NCBI RefSeq assembly: GCF_000730665.1
Contig: NZ_BBIV01000033.1
Location: forward strand, 1 to 64,000
Reading direction: 5' to 3'
Length of the DNA: 64,000 nt
From: Pseudomonas plecoglossicida NBRC 103162 = DSM 15088
GTDB lineage: Bacteria > Pseudomonadota > Gammaproteobacteria > Pseudomonadales > Pseudomonadaceae
Shown here: positions 49,190 to 60,367 of the stretch, piece by piece
Layout: each line of letters opens with the position of its first letter
How positions within the stretch are numbered: position 1 is the stretch's first letter
Made by a program: the position numbers and the translations under genes
Notes under the pieces: model-generated
Databases searched by the model: none
Told to the model about the DNA's origin: nothing
What the model saw: only the letters and a program-made list of their open reading frames with translations

Positions 49190-49798
49190 ATGAAACATGA
49201 AGTGATCGAAAAGAACGTCGGCCTGCTGGCCCTGCTGATGGTGTTCGCCGTCAGCATCGGCGGCCTGACCCAGATCGTCCCGCTGTTCTTCCAGGACGTG
49301 ACCAACAAGCCGGTCGAAGGCATGAAGCCCTACACCGCGCTGCAACTGGAAGGCCGCGACATCTACATCCGCGAAGGCTGCGTCGGTTGCCACTCGCAGA
49401 TGATCCGCCCGTTCCGCGCCGAAACCGAGCGCTACGGCCACTACTCGGTGGCTGGCGAAAGCGTCTGGGACCACCCGTTCCTGTGGGGCTCCAAGCGCAC
49501 CGGGCCGGACCTGGCACGCGTCGGCGGGCGCTACTCGGACGACTGGCACCGCGCGCACCTGTACAACCCGCGCAACGTGGTGCCGGAGTCGAAGATGCCA
49601 TCCTACCCGTGGCTGGTGGCGCAAAAGGTCGACAACAGCCACACCGACACCAAGATGCGCACCCTGCGCACCCTCGGCGTGCCGTACAGCGACGAGGACA
49701 TTGCCGGCGCCCGCGATGCGGTCAAGGGCAAGACCGAAATGGACGCCCTGGTCGCCTACCTGCAGGTGCTGGGCACCGCGATCAAGAACAAGAGGTGA
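49190..49798 (+). CDS. ccoO: cbb3 oxidase subunit CcoO (first copy)
   Basis: 202 residues. Mono-haem cytochrome c with one N-terminal membrane anchor ([19 protein letters not shown]) and haem site [10 protein letters not shown] near residue 65, Met ligand in SKMPSYPW. Passes electrons to CcoN. Its ATG at 49190 follows GAGGAGAG; 13 nt after ccoN. Confidence 0.96.
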   Translation: MKHEVIEKNVGLLALLMVFAVSIGGLTQIVPLFFQDVTNKPVEGMKPYTALQLEGRDIYIREGCVGCHSQMIRPFRAETERYGHYSVAGESVWDHPFLWGSKRTGPDLARVGGRYSDDWHRAHLYNPRNVVPESKMPSYPWLVAQKVDNSHTDTKMRTLRTLGVPYSDEDIAGARDAVKGKTEMDALVAYLQVLGTAIKNKR

Positions 49799-49803
49799 GT
49801 GCG

Positions 49804-49992
49804 ATGGAAATGGACATCGGCATGATCCGCGGCCTGGGCACCCTGGTGGTGGTGATTGCCTTCATCGGCCTCACCCTGTGGGTGTTCAACCGCCGTCGCG
49901 ACCGTGATTTCGCCGAAGCGCGCCTGCTGCCCTTCGTCGACGACCGCCTGCCCCCAGCCGGGCGGGAACCTGCCATGAGGAGTAAAGGGTAA
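49804..49992 (+). CDS. ccoQ: cbb3 oxidase subunit CcoQ (first copy)
   Basis: 62 residues with one membrane helix ([19 protein letters not shown]) followed by a basic RRRDRD stretch. Small non-haem subunit that stabilises the complex. Starts 5 nt after ccoO and shares one base with the ccoP start. Confidence 0.9.
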   Translation: MEMDIGMIRGLGTLVVVIAFIGLTLWVFNRRRDRDFAEARLLPFVDDRLPPAGREPAMRSKG

Positions 49993-50927
49993 TGACCACC
50001 TTCTGGAGTACGTACATCAGCGTACTGACCATCGGCAGCCTGATCGGCCTGGCCTGGCTGTTGCTGTCGACCCGCAAGGGCCAGAGCAACAGCACCACCG
50101 ACCAGACCATGGGGCACAGCTTCGATGGCATCGAGGAATACGACAACCCGCTGCCCAAGTGGTGGTTCTGGTTGTTCGTCGGCACCCTGGTGTTCGGTGC
50201 CGGTTACCTGGTGCTCTACCCTGGCCTGGGCAACTGGAAAGGCATCCTGCCCGGTTACGAGAACGGCTGGACCGGTGCCAACGAGTGGCAGAAGGAAATG
50301 GACAAGGCCGACGCCAAGTTCGGCCCGATCTTCGCCAAGTATGCGGCCATGCCCGTGGAGGAAGTGGCCAAGGACCCGCAGGCACTGAAGATGGGCAGCC
50401 GCCTGTTCGCTTCCAACTGCTCGGTGTGCCACGGCTCGGACGCCAAGGGCGCCTATGGCTTCCCCAACCTGACCGACAAGGACTGGCGCTGGGGTGGCGA
50501 GCCGGAAACCATCAAGGCTTCGATCATGAATGGGCGCCAAGGGGTGATGCCGGCCTGGGCCGAGGTGATCGGCGAACAGGGGGTGGCCGACGTCGCCGCC
50601 TATGTGCTGACCAACCTCGACGGCCGCAGCCTGCCGGAAGGGATCAAGGCCGATGCGGCGAAGGGCAAGGAAATCTTCGCGGCCAACTGCGTGGCCTGTC
50701 ACGGGCCTGACGGCAATGGCACACCGGCCATGGGCGCGCCCAATCTGAACCATCCGCAGGCGTTCATCTATGGGTCGAGCTTCGCCCAGTTGCAGCAGAC
50801 CATTCGCTATGGCCGCCAGGGGCACATGCCGGCCCAGGCGCAAATCCAGGGCAATGACAAGGTGCATTTGCTGGCGGCTTATGTGTACAGCCTGTCGCAG
50901 GAGGCTGAAAACCTGACTGCCAAGTAA
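49992..50927 (+). CDS. ccoP: cbb3 oxidase di-haem subunit CcoP (first copy)
   Basis: 311 residues. Two membrane helices at the N-terminus and two cytochrome c haem sites (CSVCHGSD near residue 145 and CVACHGPDG near 233). Entry point for electrons from cytochrome c or the bc1 complex. Fourteen residues shorter than the second copy because it lacks an insertion after the ILPGY motif. Confidence 0.96.
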   Translation: MTTFWSTYISVLTIGSLIGLAWLLLSTRKGQSNSTTDQTMGHSFDGIEEYDNPLPKWWFWLFVGTLVFGAGYLVLYPGLGNWKGILPGYENGWTGANEWQKEMDKADAKFGPIFAKYAAMPVEEVAKDPQALKMGSRLFASNCSVCHGSDAKGAYGFPNLTDKDWRWGGEPETIKASIMNGRQGVMPAWAEVIGEQGVADVAAYVLTNLDGRSLPEGIKADAAKGKEIFAANCVACHGPDGNGTPAMGAPNLNHPQAFIYGSSFAQLQQTIRYGRQGHMPAQAQIQGNDKVHLLAAYVYSLSQEAENLTAK

Positions 50928-50944
50928 TACCCAGAGCCGCTTGC

Positions 50945-51025
50945 GGCCCCATCGCCGGCAAGCCGGCTCCCACAGGATTTTGCAGCGCTGCGATCTTTGT
51001 GGGAGCCGGCTTGCCGGCGATTGGG
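50945..51025. repeat. Inverted pair of REP elements
   Basis: ATCGCCGGCAAGCCGGCTCC and GGAGCCGGCTTGCCGGCGAT on opposite strands about 35 nt apart. Confidence 0.88.
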
Positions 51026-51204
51026 CTGCAAAGCAGCCCCCAGCCCTCTCCCGCACCACTCTCCGCCTTGCACCCCCCCCTAACCGAACTAAGCTTGTTG
51101 CCTCAGTGGGCTTCGCTGCCAATCCAGCGAGGCAGACGCGGTGCATTGCCTGACGCCGTCCGCATGAAAAGCCTGACCGATCGATCAGAAAAAGGTGAAA
51201 AACG

Positions 51205-51233
51205 GTACACATTACAAATATTTATTTGTGTAC
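51205..51233. promoter_or_regulatory. Nested AT-rich palindrome upstream of second cco operon
   Basis: Outer arms GTACACA (51205-51211) and TGTGTAC (51227-51233) enclose inner arms ACAAATA (51214-51220) and TATTTGT (51223-51229), all perfect. TACAAT at 51231-51236 could be a -10 box. Possible operator or promoter structure about 150 nt before ccoN. Confidence 0.45.
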
Positions 51234-51385
51234 AATCGTCCACAACCTGTTGCCGCGGGACATCGGCGACAGGGCCCGGACACGGGTCGGCGCAGGTTTC
51301 CTTGCGTTGCCTTAACCCTGGTGGTTAACGATACTGGCGCCGATTTTTCAACCAACAAGAACACCAAAACCGTGGAACCTTAGCA

Positions 51386-52827
<1,442 letters not shown>

Positions 52828-52828
<1 letters not shown>

Positions 52829-53436
52829 TGAAGCATGAAGCCGTCGAGAAGAACATAGGCCTGCTGGCCTTCTTCATGGTCATCGCCGTGAGCATCGGTG
52901 GCCTGACCCAGATCGTCCCGCTGTTCTTCCAGGACGTGACCAACAAACCCGTCGAAGGCATGAAGCCGCGCACCGCGCTGGAACTCGAAGGCCGCGATAT
53001 CTACATCCGCGAAGGCTGCGTCGGCTGCCACTCGCAGATGATCCGCCCGTTCCGTGCCGAAACCGAGCGCTACGGCCACTACTCGGTGGCCGGTGAAAGC
53101 GTCTGGGACCACCCGTTCCTGTGGGGCTCCAAGCGCACCGGCCCGGACCTGGCCCGTGTCGGCGGGCGCTACTCGGACGACTGGCACCGTGCGCACCTGT
53201 ACAACCCGCGCAACGTGGTGCCGGAATCGAAGATGCCGTCCTACCCGTGGCTGGTCGAGCACAAGCTCGACGGCAAGGACACCGCGAAGAAGATGGAAGT
53301 GCTGCGCACCCTCGGTGTGCCGTACACCGACGCTGATATCGCCGGTGCCCGTGACGCGGTCAAGGGCAAGACCGAAATGGACGCCATCGTCGCGTACCTG
53401 CAGGGTCTTGGCACCATCATCAAGAGCAAACGGTGA
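52828..53436 (+). CDS. ccoO: cbb3 oxidase subunit CcoO (second copy)
   Basis: 202 residues, same length and layout as the first copy: N-terminal anchor, [10 protein letters not shown] haem site and [20 protein letters not shown]. Differs from copy one mostly after the Met ligand. Translationally coupled to ccoN. Confidence 0.96.
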
Positions 53437-53441
53437 CGCTG

Positions 53442-53639
53442 ATGGATATCGGGATGATTCGCGGGCTCGGTACCGTGGTGGTGATGGTGGCGTTCGTGGG
53501 CCTGGCGCTGTGGGTGTTCAACCCACGGCGCAAAAAGGAATTCGACGAAGCCACGCAACTGCCCTTCGCGGATGATCCCGAAGCCAAAAAGCACGTCGAG
53601 CAAGCGCAAGCAAAAGCTTCTGGGAGCAAACACCAATGA
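53442..53639 (+). CDS. ccoQ: cbb3 oxidase subunit CcoQ (second copy)
   Basis: 65 residues from the ATG at 53442 (GGTGA at -9); an in-frame GTG at 53433 overlaps the ccoO stop and is less likely. One membrane helix ([17 protein letters not shown]), then [15 protein letters not shown] and a charged tail. Overlaps ccoP by 4 nt. Confidence 0.88.
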   Translation: MDIGMIRGLGTVVVMVAFVGLALWVFNPRRKKEFDEATQLPFADDPEAKKHVEQAQAKASGSKHQ

Positions 53640-54613
53640 CAACCTTCTGGAGTCTGTACGTCACCGTCCTGACCCTGGGCACCATCTTCTCGCTGACCTG
53701 GCTGCTGCTGTCGACCCGCAAGGGCCAACGCGAAGAGGTCACCGACGAAACCGTCGGGCATGCCTTCGATGGCATCGAGGAATACGACAACCCACTGCCG
53801 AAATGGTGGTTCTGGCTGTTCGTCGGCACCATCATCTTCGCCCTCGGCTACCTGGTGCTGTACCCGGGCCTGGGCAACTGGAAAGGCATCCTGCCAGGCT
53901 ATAGCTACCTGGATACCGACAAGCAGACCGAGTTCACCAACGGCCAGCCAGGCTGGACCGGCGTGCACGAGTGGGAAAAGGAAATGGCCAAGGCCGATGC
54001 CCGCTTCGGGCCGATCTTCGCCAAGTTCGCGGCCATGCCCATCGTCGATGTGGCCAAGGACCCGCAAGCCCTGAAGATGGGCGCACGGCTGTTCGCCTCC
54101 AACTGCTCGGTTTGCCACGGTTCCGACGCCAAGGGTGCCTACGGCTTCCCCAACCTGACCGACAATGACTGGCGCTGGGGCGGCGAGCCGGACACCATCA
54201 AGACCACCATCATGGGCGGTCGCCACGGCGTGATGCCGGCCTGGTCGGAAGTGATCGGCGAGCAGGGCGTTGCCGATGTGGCGGCCTTCGTGGTCAGCAA
54301 GCTCGATGGCCGCAGCCTGCCGGAAGGCGTCAAGGCCGACGCCGAGAACGGGCAGAAGATCTTCGCTGCCAACTGCGTCGCCTGCCACGGGCCCGAGGGC
54401 AAGGGCACGCCGGCGATGGGTGCGCCTAACCTGACCCACCCGCAGGCGTTCATCTACGGTTCGAGCTTCGCCCAGCTGCAGCAGACCATTCGTTATGGTC
54501 GCCAGGGGCAGATGCCGGCGCAGGAACAGCTGCAGGGCAACGACAAGGTGCATTTGCTGGCGGCTTACGTTTACAGCCTGTCGCATCAGGCTGAGCCGGC
54601 CAAGGCCGAGTAA
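53636..54613 (+). CDS. ccoP: cbb3 oxidase di-haem subunit CcoP (second copy)
   Basis: 325 residues. Same two membrane helices and two haem sites ([17 protein letters not shown]) as the first copy, with an extra segment [15 protein letters not shown] after ILPGY. Otherwise closely similar. Ends the second operon; an inverted REP pair follows. Confidence 0.96.
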   Translation: MTTFWSLYVTVLTLGTIFSLTWLLLSTRKGQREEVTDETVGHAFDGIEEYDNPLPKWWFWLFVGTIIFALGYLVLYPGLGNWKGILPGYSYLDTDKQTEFTNGQPGWTGVHEWEKEMAKADARFGPIFAKFAAMPIVDVAKDPQALKMGARLFASNCSVCHGSDAKGAYGFPNLTDNDWRWGGEPDTIKTTIMGGRHGVMPAWSEVIGEQGVADVAAFVVSKLDGRSLPEGVKADAENGQKIFAANCVACHGPEGKGTPAMGAPNLTHPQAFIYGSSFAQLQQTIRYGRQGQMPAQEQLQGNDKVHLLAAYVYSLSHQAEPAKAE

Positions 54614-54620
54614 GGGAGGC

Positions 54621-54712
54621 CTGGCCCTATCGCCGGCAAGCCGGCTCCTACAGATGCCTCCCAGTGTTGTGGAGACCTTGTGGGAGCCGGCTTGCCGGCG
54701 ATAGGGCCAGCG
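54621..54712. repeat. Inverted pair of REP elements
   Basis: GGCCCTATCGCCGGCAAGCC and GGCTTGCCGGCGATAGGGCC bracket about 45 nt, with matching outer GGCCCTAT arms that extend the cruciform. Confidence 0.88.
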
Positions 54713-54726
54713 AATCCACCCGCTTC

Positions 54727-54769
54727 ATGACCTGAATCAATTGACACCCGCCATAACACGATTCATATC
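54727..54769 (+). promoter_or_regulatory. Predicted ccoG promoter with ANR-like site
   Basis: ATGAC-CTGA-ATCAA (54727-54740) keeps eight of ten ANR bases. It is followed by consensus TTGACA (54741-54746), a 17-nt spacer and CATATC (54764-54769). With a start near 54776 the ANR-like site is centred at about -42, the class II position. Confidence 0.5.
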
Positions 54770-54915
54770 CTGGACCCAACGCGACTAAAGGTCGCAGCGC
54801 GACCCCAGCGTGCCATCACCGGCGTATCATGGATCGCAGCGCGCCAGCAGAAGGCGCGAGACTGCGGCCGGCACGCACTGGCCGCGGCGTTTCTCCACTG
54901 CCGTGGGACTTGATG

Positions 54916-56331
54916 ATGAGCAAGCAAATTCCGGTACATGACGTCACCCCGCCTGCCAGCAAAGGGAAGGACTCCGTCGATCTCTACGCCTCTCGCGAGA
55001 AAATCTACACCCGCGCCTTCACCGGCGTGTTCCGCAGGCTGCGGATCGCCGGTGGGGCCTTGCTGTTCCTGCTGTACTTCGGCACCGTGTGGCTGAACTG
55101 GGGAGGCCACCAGGCCGTCTGGTGGAACCTGCCCGAACGCAAGTTCTACATCTTCGGCGCCACCATCTGGCCACAGGACTTCATCCTGCTCTCGGGCATC
55201 CTCATCGTCGCCGCCTTCGGCCTGTTCTTCATCACCGTGTTCGCCGGCCGCGTGTGGTGCGGCTACACCTGCCCGCAGAGCGTGTGGACGTGGATCTTCA
55301 TGTGGTGCGAAAAAGTCACCGAGGGTGACCGCAACCAACGCATGAAGCTCGACCGGGCGCCGATGAGCGGCAACAAGTTCCTGCGCAAGTTCGCCAAGCA
55401 CAGCCTGTGGCTGCTGATCGGCTTCGTCACCGGCATGACCTTCGTCGGCTATTTCTCGCCGATCCGCGAACTGGTCATCGAATTCTTCACCGGCCAGGCC
55501 GATGGCTGGGCCTACTTCTGGGTCGGCTTCTTCACCCTCGCCACCTATGGCAACGCCGGCTGGCTGCGCGAGCAGGTGTGCGTGTACATGTGCCCCTATG
55601 CGCGCTTCCAGAGCGTGATGTTCGACAAGGACACCCTGATCGTCTCCTACGACCCGCGCCGCGGCGAAACCCGTGGCCCGCGCAAGAAAGACCTGGACTA
55701 CAAGGCCAAGGGCCTCGGTGACTGCATCGACTGCACCATGTGCGTGCAGGTCTGCCCCACCGGCATCGACATCCGCGACGGCCTGCAGATCGAGTGCATC
55801 GGCTGCGCCGCCTGCATCGACGCCTGCGACAGCATCATGGACAAGATGAACTATCCCAAGGGCCTGATCAGCTACACCACCGAGCACAACCTGTCGGGGC
55901 AGAAAACCCACATGGCGCGCCCGCGCCTGATCGGCTACGCGGTGGTGCTGCTGGTGATGATCGGCGCCCTTGCCACCGCTTTCGCCACCCGCTCGCTGGT
56001 GGGCTTCGACGTCAGCAAGGACCGCGTGCTGTACCGCGAGAACGCCCAGGGCCGGATCGAGAACGTGTACAGCCTCAAGGTCATGAACAAGGACCAGCGC
56101 GACCACGTCTACGTGCTTGAGGCAACCGGTCTGCCCGACCTGCGCCTGGAAGGCCAGCGCGAAATCCGTGTGGCCGCCGGCGATATCGTCAGCCTGCCGG
56201 TGCAATTGTCGGTCGCCCCGGAAAAACTGCCCTCGACCACCAACGAAATCACCTTCATCCTCAAGAGCGCCGACGACAGCGCCGCCGAGGTCAATGCCAA
56301 GAGCCGCTTCATCGGCCCACAGATTCGCTGA
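54916..56331 (+). CDS. ccoG: cbb3 oxidase maturation protein CcoG
   Basis: 471 residues from MSKQIPVHD. Polyferredoxin with several membrane helices and a CGYTCPQSVW-type NapH/RdxA signature near residue 115, two [4Fe-4S] motifs (CIDCTMCVQVCPTG and CIGCAACIDAC, about residues 270-300), and a C-terminal Ig-like domain. Implicated in reducing copper for the oxidase CuB site. First gene of ccoGHIS. Two adjacent ATGs (54913, 54916); the second has better spacing from GGGA. Confidence 0.94.
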   Translation: MSKQIPVHDVTPPASKGKDSVDLYASREKIYTRAFTGVFRRLRIAGGALLFLLYFGTVWLNWGGHQAVWWNLPERKFYIFGATIWPQDFILLSGILIVAAFGLFFITVFAGRVWCGYTCPQSVWTWIFMWCEKVTEGDRNQRMKLDRAPMSGNKFLRKFAKHSLWLLIGFVTGMTFVGYFSPIRELVIEFFTGQADGWAYFWVGFFTLATYGNAGWLREQVCVYMCPYARFQSVMFDKDTLIVSYDPRRGETRGPRKKDLDYKAKGLGDCIDCTMCVQVCPTGIDIRDGLQIECIGCAACIDACDSIMDKMNYPKGLISYTTEHNLSGQKTHMARPRLIGYAVVLLVMIGALATAFATRSLVGFDVSKDRVLYRENAQGRIENVYSLKVMNKDQRDHVYVLEATGLPDLRLEGQREIRVAAGDIVSLPVQLSVAPEKLPSTTNEITFILKSADDSAAEVNAKSRFIGPQIR

Positions 56332-56346
56332 GAGAGAACATCGACA

Positions 56347-56871
56347 ATGCCTACCACCGCCGCCAGCCCCTGGTACAAGCACCTCTGGCCCTGGATCATC
56401 ATCGGCATCCTCACCACCTCGGTGTGCCTGAGCCTGACCATGGTCAGCATCGCCGTGAACAACCCGGACAACCTGGTCAACGACAACTACTACGAAGCCG
56501 GCAAGGGCATCAACCGCTCGCTGGACCGTGAACTGCTGGCGCAGACCCTCAAGCTCAAGGCCAGCGTGCACCTCGACGAACTGACCGGCGAAGTGGACGT
56601 GCACCTGAGCGGCGACAGCGACCCGCAGAGCCTGGAGCTGAACCTGATCTCGCCGACCCAGCCGGACAAGGACCGCAAGGTGCTGCTCAGCCGCTCGGAG
56701 CCGGGCCGTTATGTCGGCCAGCTGGACGACAAGGTCGAAGGCCGGCGCTTCGTCGAGCTGCTGGGCAGCCAGGATGAGCATGTGTGGCGACTGTTCGAAG
56801 AGGAGAAGGTCGAACATGGCGTGGCGCTGCAACTGGGCGATGAAGCGCTGCAAGGTGCCGAGCACCAGTAA
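56347..56871 (+). CDS. ccoH: cbb3 oxidase assembly protein CcoH (FixH)
   Basis: 174 residues. One N-terminal membrane helix ([24 protein letters not shown]) followed by [18 protein letters not shown], the FixH signature, and a periplasmic domain. Helps assemble cbb3 oxidase. Overlaps ccoI by one base. Confidence 0.92.
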   Translation: MPTTAASPWYKHLWPWIIIGILTTSVCLSLTMVSIAVNNPDNLVNDNYYEAGKGINRSLDRELLAQTLKLKASVHLDELTGEVDVHLSGDSDPQSLELNLISPTQPDKDRKVLLSRSEPGRYVGQLDDKVEGRRFVELLGSQDEHVWRLFEEEKVEHGVALQLGDEALQGAEHQ

Positions 56872-59345
56872 TGACCCAACCCACCCCCTGCTACCACTGC
56901 GCCCTGCCCGTTCCCGCTGGCAATCGCTTCACCGCCGTGGTCCTTGGCGAGCCCCGGCAGTTCTGCTGCCCCGGCTGCCAGGCAGTGGCCGAATCGATCG
57001 TCGCCGGCGGCCTGGAGCACTACTACCAGCACCGCAGCGACAGCAGCGCCAACCCCGAGGCATTGCCCCGGCAACTGCAGGACGAACTGGCGCTGTTCGA
57101 CCGCAGCGACGTGCAGCAGAACTTCGTCCGCCACGCCGACCAACAGGCCGAGACCACCTTGTTGATCGAGGGCATCAGCTGCGCCGCCTGCGGCTGGCTG
57201 ATCGAAAAGCATCTGCGCAACATTCCAGGCGTCGCCGAAGCCCGCCTGAACCTGTCCAACCACCGCCTGCTGGTCAACTGGGACGACCGGCAATTGCCAC
57301 TCTCCAGGCTGCTCGCCGAACTGCGCCAGATCGGCTACGCCGCCCACCCCTACCAACCCGACCAGGCCGCCGAACAGCTGGCCCGGGAAAACCGCAGCGC
57401 CCTGCGCCGGCTGGGCGTGGCCGGGCTGCTGTGGTTCCAGGCGATGATGGCGACCATGGCCACCTGGCCGGAATTCAACATCGACCTGTCGCCTGAGATG
57501 CACACCATCCTGCGCTGGGTTGCCCTGTTTCTGACCATCCCGATCGTGTTCTACAGCTGCGCGCCGTTCTTCAAGGGCGCTGCCCGCGACCTGCGCACCC
57601 GCCACCTGACCATGGACGTGTCGGTCTCGCTGGCCATCGCGCTGGCCTTCGGCGCGGGGATCTGGACCGCCATCACCGGCAGTGGCGAGCTGTACTTCGA
57701 CACCGTCGGCATGTTCGCTCTGTTCCTGCTCACCGGTCGGTACCTCGAGCGGCGCGCCCGCGAACGCACGGCAGCGGCCACCGCGCAGCTGGTCAACCTG
57801 CTGCCGGCCTCGTGCCTGCGCCTGGATGCGTTCGGCCAGACCGAGCGCATCCTGCTCGGCGAGCTGCAACGTGGCGACACCGTGCAGGTGCTGCCAGGCG
57901 CGGTGATCCCCGCGGACGGGCGCATCGTCGAAGGCCGCTCCAGCGTCGATGAGTCGCTGCTGACCGGCGAGTACCTGCCGCAGCCACGACGGGTTGGCGA
58001 ACGGGTCACCGGCGGCACGCTGAACGTGGAAAGCACCCTGCATGTGGAAGTCGAAGCGCTGGGCCACGACTCGCGCCTGTCGGCCATCGTCCGCCTGCTG
58101 GAGCGCGCGCAGAGCGAGAAACCGCGCCTGGCGGAAATCGCTGACCGCGCTTCGCAGTGGTTCCTGCTGTTCAGCCTGCTGGCGGCGCTGGCCATCGGCC
58201 TGTGGTGGTGGCACCTGGACCCGACGCGCGCGTTCTGGATCGTCCTGGCCATGCTGGTGGCCACCTGCCCTTGTGCCTTGTCACTGGCGACCCCTACCGC
58301 CCTGACCGCCGCCACCGGCACCTTGCACAAGCTCGGCCTGCTGATTACCCGCGGCCATGTGCTGGAAGGCCTGAACCAGATCGACACGGTCATCTTCGAC
58401 AAGACCGGCACCCTTACCGAAGGCCGCCTGGCCCTGCGCAACATCCGCCCGCTCGGTACACTGCCCGCCGACCGCTGCCTGGCCCTGGCGGCCGCGCTCG
58501 AAAACCGCTCCGAACACCCCATCGCCCGCGCCTTCGGCCGCACCGCCAGCACCGCCGATGATGTACAGAGCGTGCCCGGGCTGGGCCTGGAAGGCCTGGT
58601 CGAGGGCCAGCGCCTGCGCATCGGCCAGGCCACCTTCGTCTGCGCCCTCAGCGGCGCCGAGATCCCCGGCGTGCCGGAACCGCGCGGGCAGTGGCTGCTG
58701 CTGGGTGACCGCCAGGGCCCGCTGGCCTGGTTCGGCCTGGACGACCGCCTGCGCGAGGATGCCCCAGCCCTGCTGGCCGCCTGCAAGGCACGGGGTTGGC
58801 GCACGCTGCTGCTGTCCGGCGACAGCTCGCCGATGGTCGCCGAGGTGGCCGCGCAACTGGGTATCGACCAAGCCATTGGCGGCCTGCGCCCGGACGACAA
58901 GCTGGACCGGCTCAAGGCCCTGCAGGCGGCGGGTTGCAAAGTGCTGATGCTCGGCGATGGGGTCAACGACGTGCCGGTGCTGGCCGCCGCCGACATCAGC
59001 ATCGCCATGGGCAGCGCCACCGACCTGGCCAAGACCAGCGCCGACGCGGTGCTGCTCAGCAACCGCCTGCAGGCCTTGGTGCAGGCCTTCGAGCTGGCCC
59101 GCCGGACCCGCCGCAACATCCTCCAGAACCTGCTCTGGGCAACCTTGTATAATGGCCTCATGTTGCCGTTCGCCGCGCTCGGCTGGATCACCCCGGTATG
59201 GGCGGCCATCGGCATGTCGGTCAGTTCGCTGATCGTGGTGCTCAACGCCTTGCGCCTGACCCGCCTGCCTCACGGCACGGGCTCGTCCGCCGTCGGCGCT
59301 GGGCAAACTGGAAGGAAGTCAGCATGCCCGCCCTCTATGTCATGA
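56871..59345 (+). CDS. ccoI: Copper-translocating P1B ATPase CcoI
   Basis: 824 residues. Exports copper needed for cbb3 assembly. N-terminal cysteine motifs ([17 protein letters not shown]) and a CAACGW heavy-metal domain near residue 105, about eight membrane helices, the ion-channel motif [13 protein letters not shown], the phosphorylated Asp in DKTGTLTEG and the [10 protein letters not shown] hinge. The end overlaps ccoS by 22 nt. Confidence 0.95.
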   Translation: MTQPTPCYHCALPVPAGNRFTAVVLGEPRQFCCPGCQAVAESIVAGGLEHYYQHRSDSSANPEALPRQLQDELALFDRSDVQQNFVRHADQQAETTLLIEGISCAACGWLIEKHLRNIPGVAEARLNLSNHRLLVNWDDRQLPLSRLLAELRQIGYAAHPYQPDQAAEQLARENRSALRRLGVAGLLWFQAMMATMATWPEFNIDLSPEMHTILRWVALFLTIPIVFYSCAPFFKGAARDLRTRHLTMDVSVSLAIALAFGAGIWTAITGSGELYFDTVGMFALFLLTGRYLERRARERTAAATAQLVNLLPASCLRLDAFGQTERILLGELQRGDTVQVLPGAVIPADGRIVEGRSSVDESLLTGEYLPQPRRVGERVTGGTLNVESTLHVEVEALGHDSRLSAIVRLLERAQSEKPRLAEIADRASQWFLLFSLLAALAIGLWWWHLDPTRAFWIVLAMLVATCPCALSLATPTALTAATGTLHKLGLLITRGHVLEGLNQIDTVIFDKTGTLTEGRLALRNIRPLGTLPADRCLALAAALENRSEHPIARAFGRTASTADDVQSVPGLGLEGLVEGQRLRIGQATFVCALSGAEIPGVPEPRGQWLLLGDRQGPLAWFGLDDRLREDAPALLAACKARGWRTLLLSGDSSPMVAEVAAQLGIDQAIGGLRPDDKLDRLKALQAAGCKVLMLGDGVNDVPVLAAADISIAMGSATDLAKTSADAVLLSNRLQALVQAFELARRTRRNILQNLLWATLYNGLMLPFAALGWITPVWAAIGMSVSSLIVVLNALRLTRLPHGTGSSAVGAGQTGRKSACPPSMS

Positions 59346-59536
59346 TCCCGGCTGCCCTGCTGCTCGTCGGGGTTGCCGTCTATATCTTCTTCTGGGCGGT
59401 GGACAGCGGCCAGTACGACGACCTCGACAGCCCCGCCCACAGCATCCTGTTCGATGACCAGGACCCACGCCACCAAGCCGCCGTGAAGAACGACGACAGC
59501 CAACCCGACGACAAGGACATACCACCCCGTGCCTGA
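59324..59536 (+). CDS. ccoS: cbb3 oxidase assembly protein CcoS
   Basis: 70 residues. One membrane helix ([24 protein letters not shown]) then the family motif [20 protein letters not shown]. Required for cofactor insertion in cbb3 oxidase. The ATG lies within the ccoI 3' end, after GGAAGG. Confidence 0.9.
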   Translation: MPALYVMIPAALLLVGVAVYIFFWAVDSGQYDDLDSPAHSILFDDQDPRHQAAVKNDDSQPDDKDIPPRA

Positions 59537-60212
59537 CCTGCTTGCCCTGCTGGGTTCGGCGCTGGTCCTCGGCCTGCTCGGCGGTGGCCATTGCCTGGGC
59601 ATGTGCGGCGGCCTGATGGGCGCACTGACCCTGGCCATCCCGCCCGAGCAGCGGGGCCGTCGCGCCCGCCTGCTGCTTGCCTACAACCTTGGACGCATCC
59701 TCAGCTATGCCTGCGCCGGCCTGCTGCTGGGCCTGGCAGGCTGGGCCGTGGCCAGCAGTCCGGCGGCCCTGGCGTTACGGGTGGTGGCCGCGCTTCTGCT
59801 GATCGCCATGGGCCTGTACCTGGCAGGCTGGTGGAGCGGGCTGACGCGCATCGAGGCCCTCGGCAGGGGGTTGTGGCGGCATGTACAGCCTGTGGCTTCG
59901 CGGCTGTTGCCGGTGTCCAGCCTGCCTCGGGCGTTGTTGCTCGGCGCCTTGTGGGGCTGGTTGCCGTGCGGGCTGGTGTACAGCACCTTGCTGTGGGCCG
60001 CCAGCCAGGGCAATGCGGGGTATAGCGCAGCGCTGATGCTGGCGTTCGGCGTGGGTACATTGCCGGTATTGGTGGCCACTGGCTTGGCGGCGGAGCGGGT
60101 GAACCGCCTGTTGCGACGGCGCAGCGTGCGGATGGCGGGCGGCTTGCTGGTGATCCTGTTCGGCATGTGGACCCTGCCTGGCCCCCATCAGCACTGGCTG
60201 ATGGGGCATTGA
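59529..60212 (+). CDS. TauE/SafE-family (UreH-like) membrane protein
   Basis: 227 residues, about six membrane helices, GTG start overlapping ccoS by 8 nt. The N-terminal GGGHCLGMCGG motif (residue 18 on), with His and paired Cys, is typical of the UreH-like SafE subgroup often found with cbb3 assembly genes, and later WLPCGLVYSTLLWA repeats the Cys. Position at the end of ccoGHIS suggests a role in metal or thiol handling for the oxidase. Function not established. Confidence 0.82.
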   Translation: MPDLLALLGSALVLGLLGGGHCLGMCGGLMGALTLAIPPEQRGRRARLLLAYNLGRILSYACAGLLLGLAGWAVASSPAALALRVVAALLLIAMGLYLAGWWSGLTRIEALGRGLWRHVQPVASRLLPVSSLPRALLLGALWGWLPCGLVYSTLLWAASQGNAGYSAALMLAFGVGTLPVLVATGLAAERVNRLLRRRSVRMAGGLLVILFGMWTLPGPHQHWLMGH

Positions 60213-60238
60213 GGGGGCTGCTGCGCAGCCAATTTCTT

Positions 60239-60252
60239 TTGATGTAAATCAA
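60239..60252 (+). promoter_or_regulatory. Distal ANR box upstream of hemN
   Basis: Perfect TTGAT-GTAA-ATCAA. 53 bp upstream of the second perfect box, about five helical turns. Confidence 0.8.
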
Positions 60253-60291
60253 AAAACCGATTTCACGCCCGCCCCGCCGCCCTGATGCCTT

Positions 60292-60305
60292 TTGATACAA
60301 ATCAA
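60292..60305 (+). promoter_or_regulatory. Proximal ANR box upstream of hemN
   Basis: Perfect TTGAT-ACAA-ATCAA. A TAGACT -10 candidate at 60328-60333 places the box centre about 41 bp before the predicted start near 60340, the activating position. Confidence 0.88.
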
Positions 60306-60367
60306 AACGACTCTCTTCGGACAGTCATAGACTCCGGACACTGCTGCTCATTCCGGGAACCGCCCAC

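Larger units (their letters stand above)
50928..51385. other. Spacer between the two cco operons (458 bp)
   Basis: Begins with an inverted REP pair, followed by a stretch with no gene. At 51205-51233 an AT-rich nested palindrome is present. The region must contain the promoter of the second cco operon, but no TTGAT-N4-ATCAA box was found, nor a strong -35/-10 pair. Confidence 0.65.
54614..54915 (+). other. Spacer between ccoP and ccoG (302 bp)
   Basis: Contains the REP pair (54621-54712) and then a promoter region for ccoGHIS (54727-54769). No gene-like sequence. Confidence 0.6.

Noticed and set aside
51170-51385. ANR box searched for upstream of the second ccoN
   Set aside because: GATCGATCAGAAA at 51179 has only a half-site; no TTGAT-N4-ATCAA arrangement within reach of a promoter.
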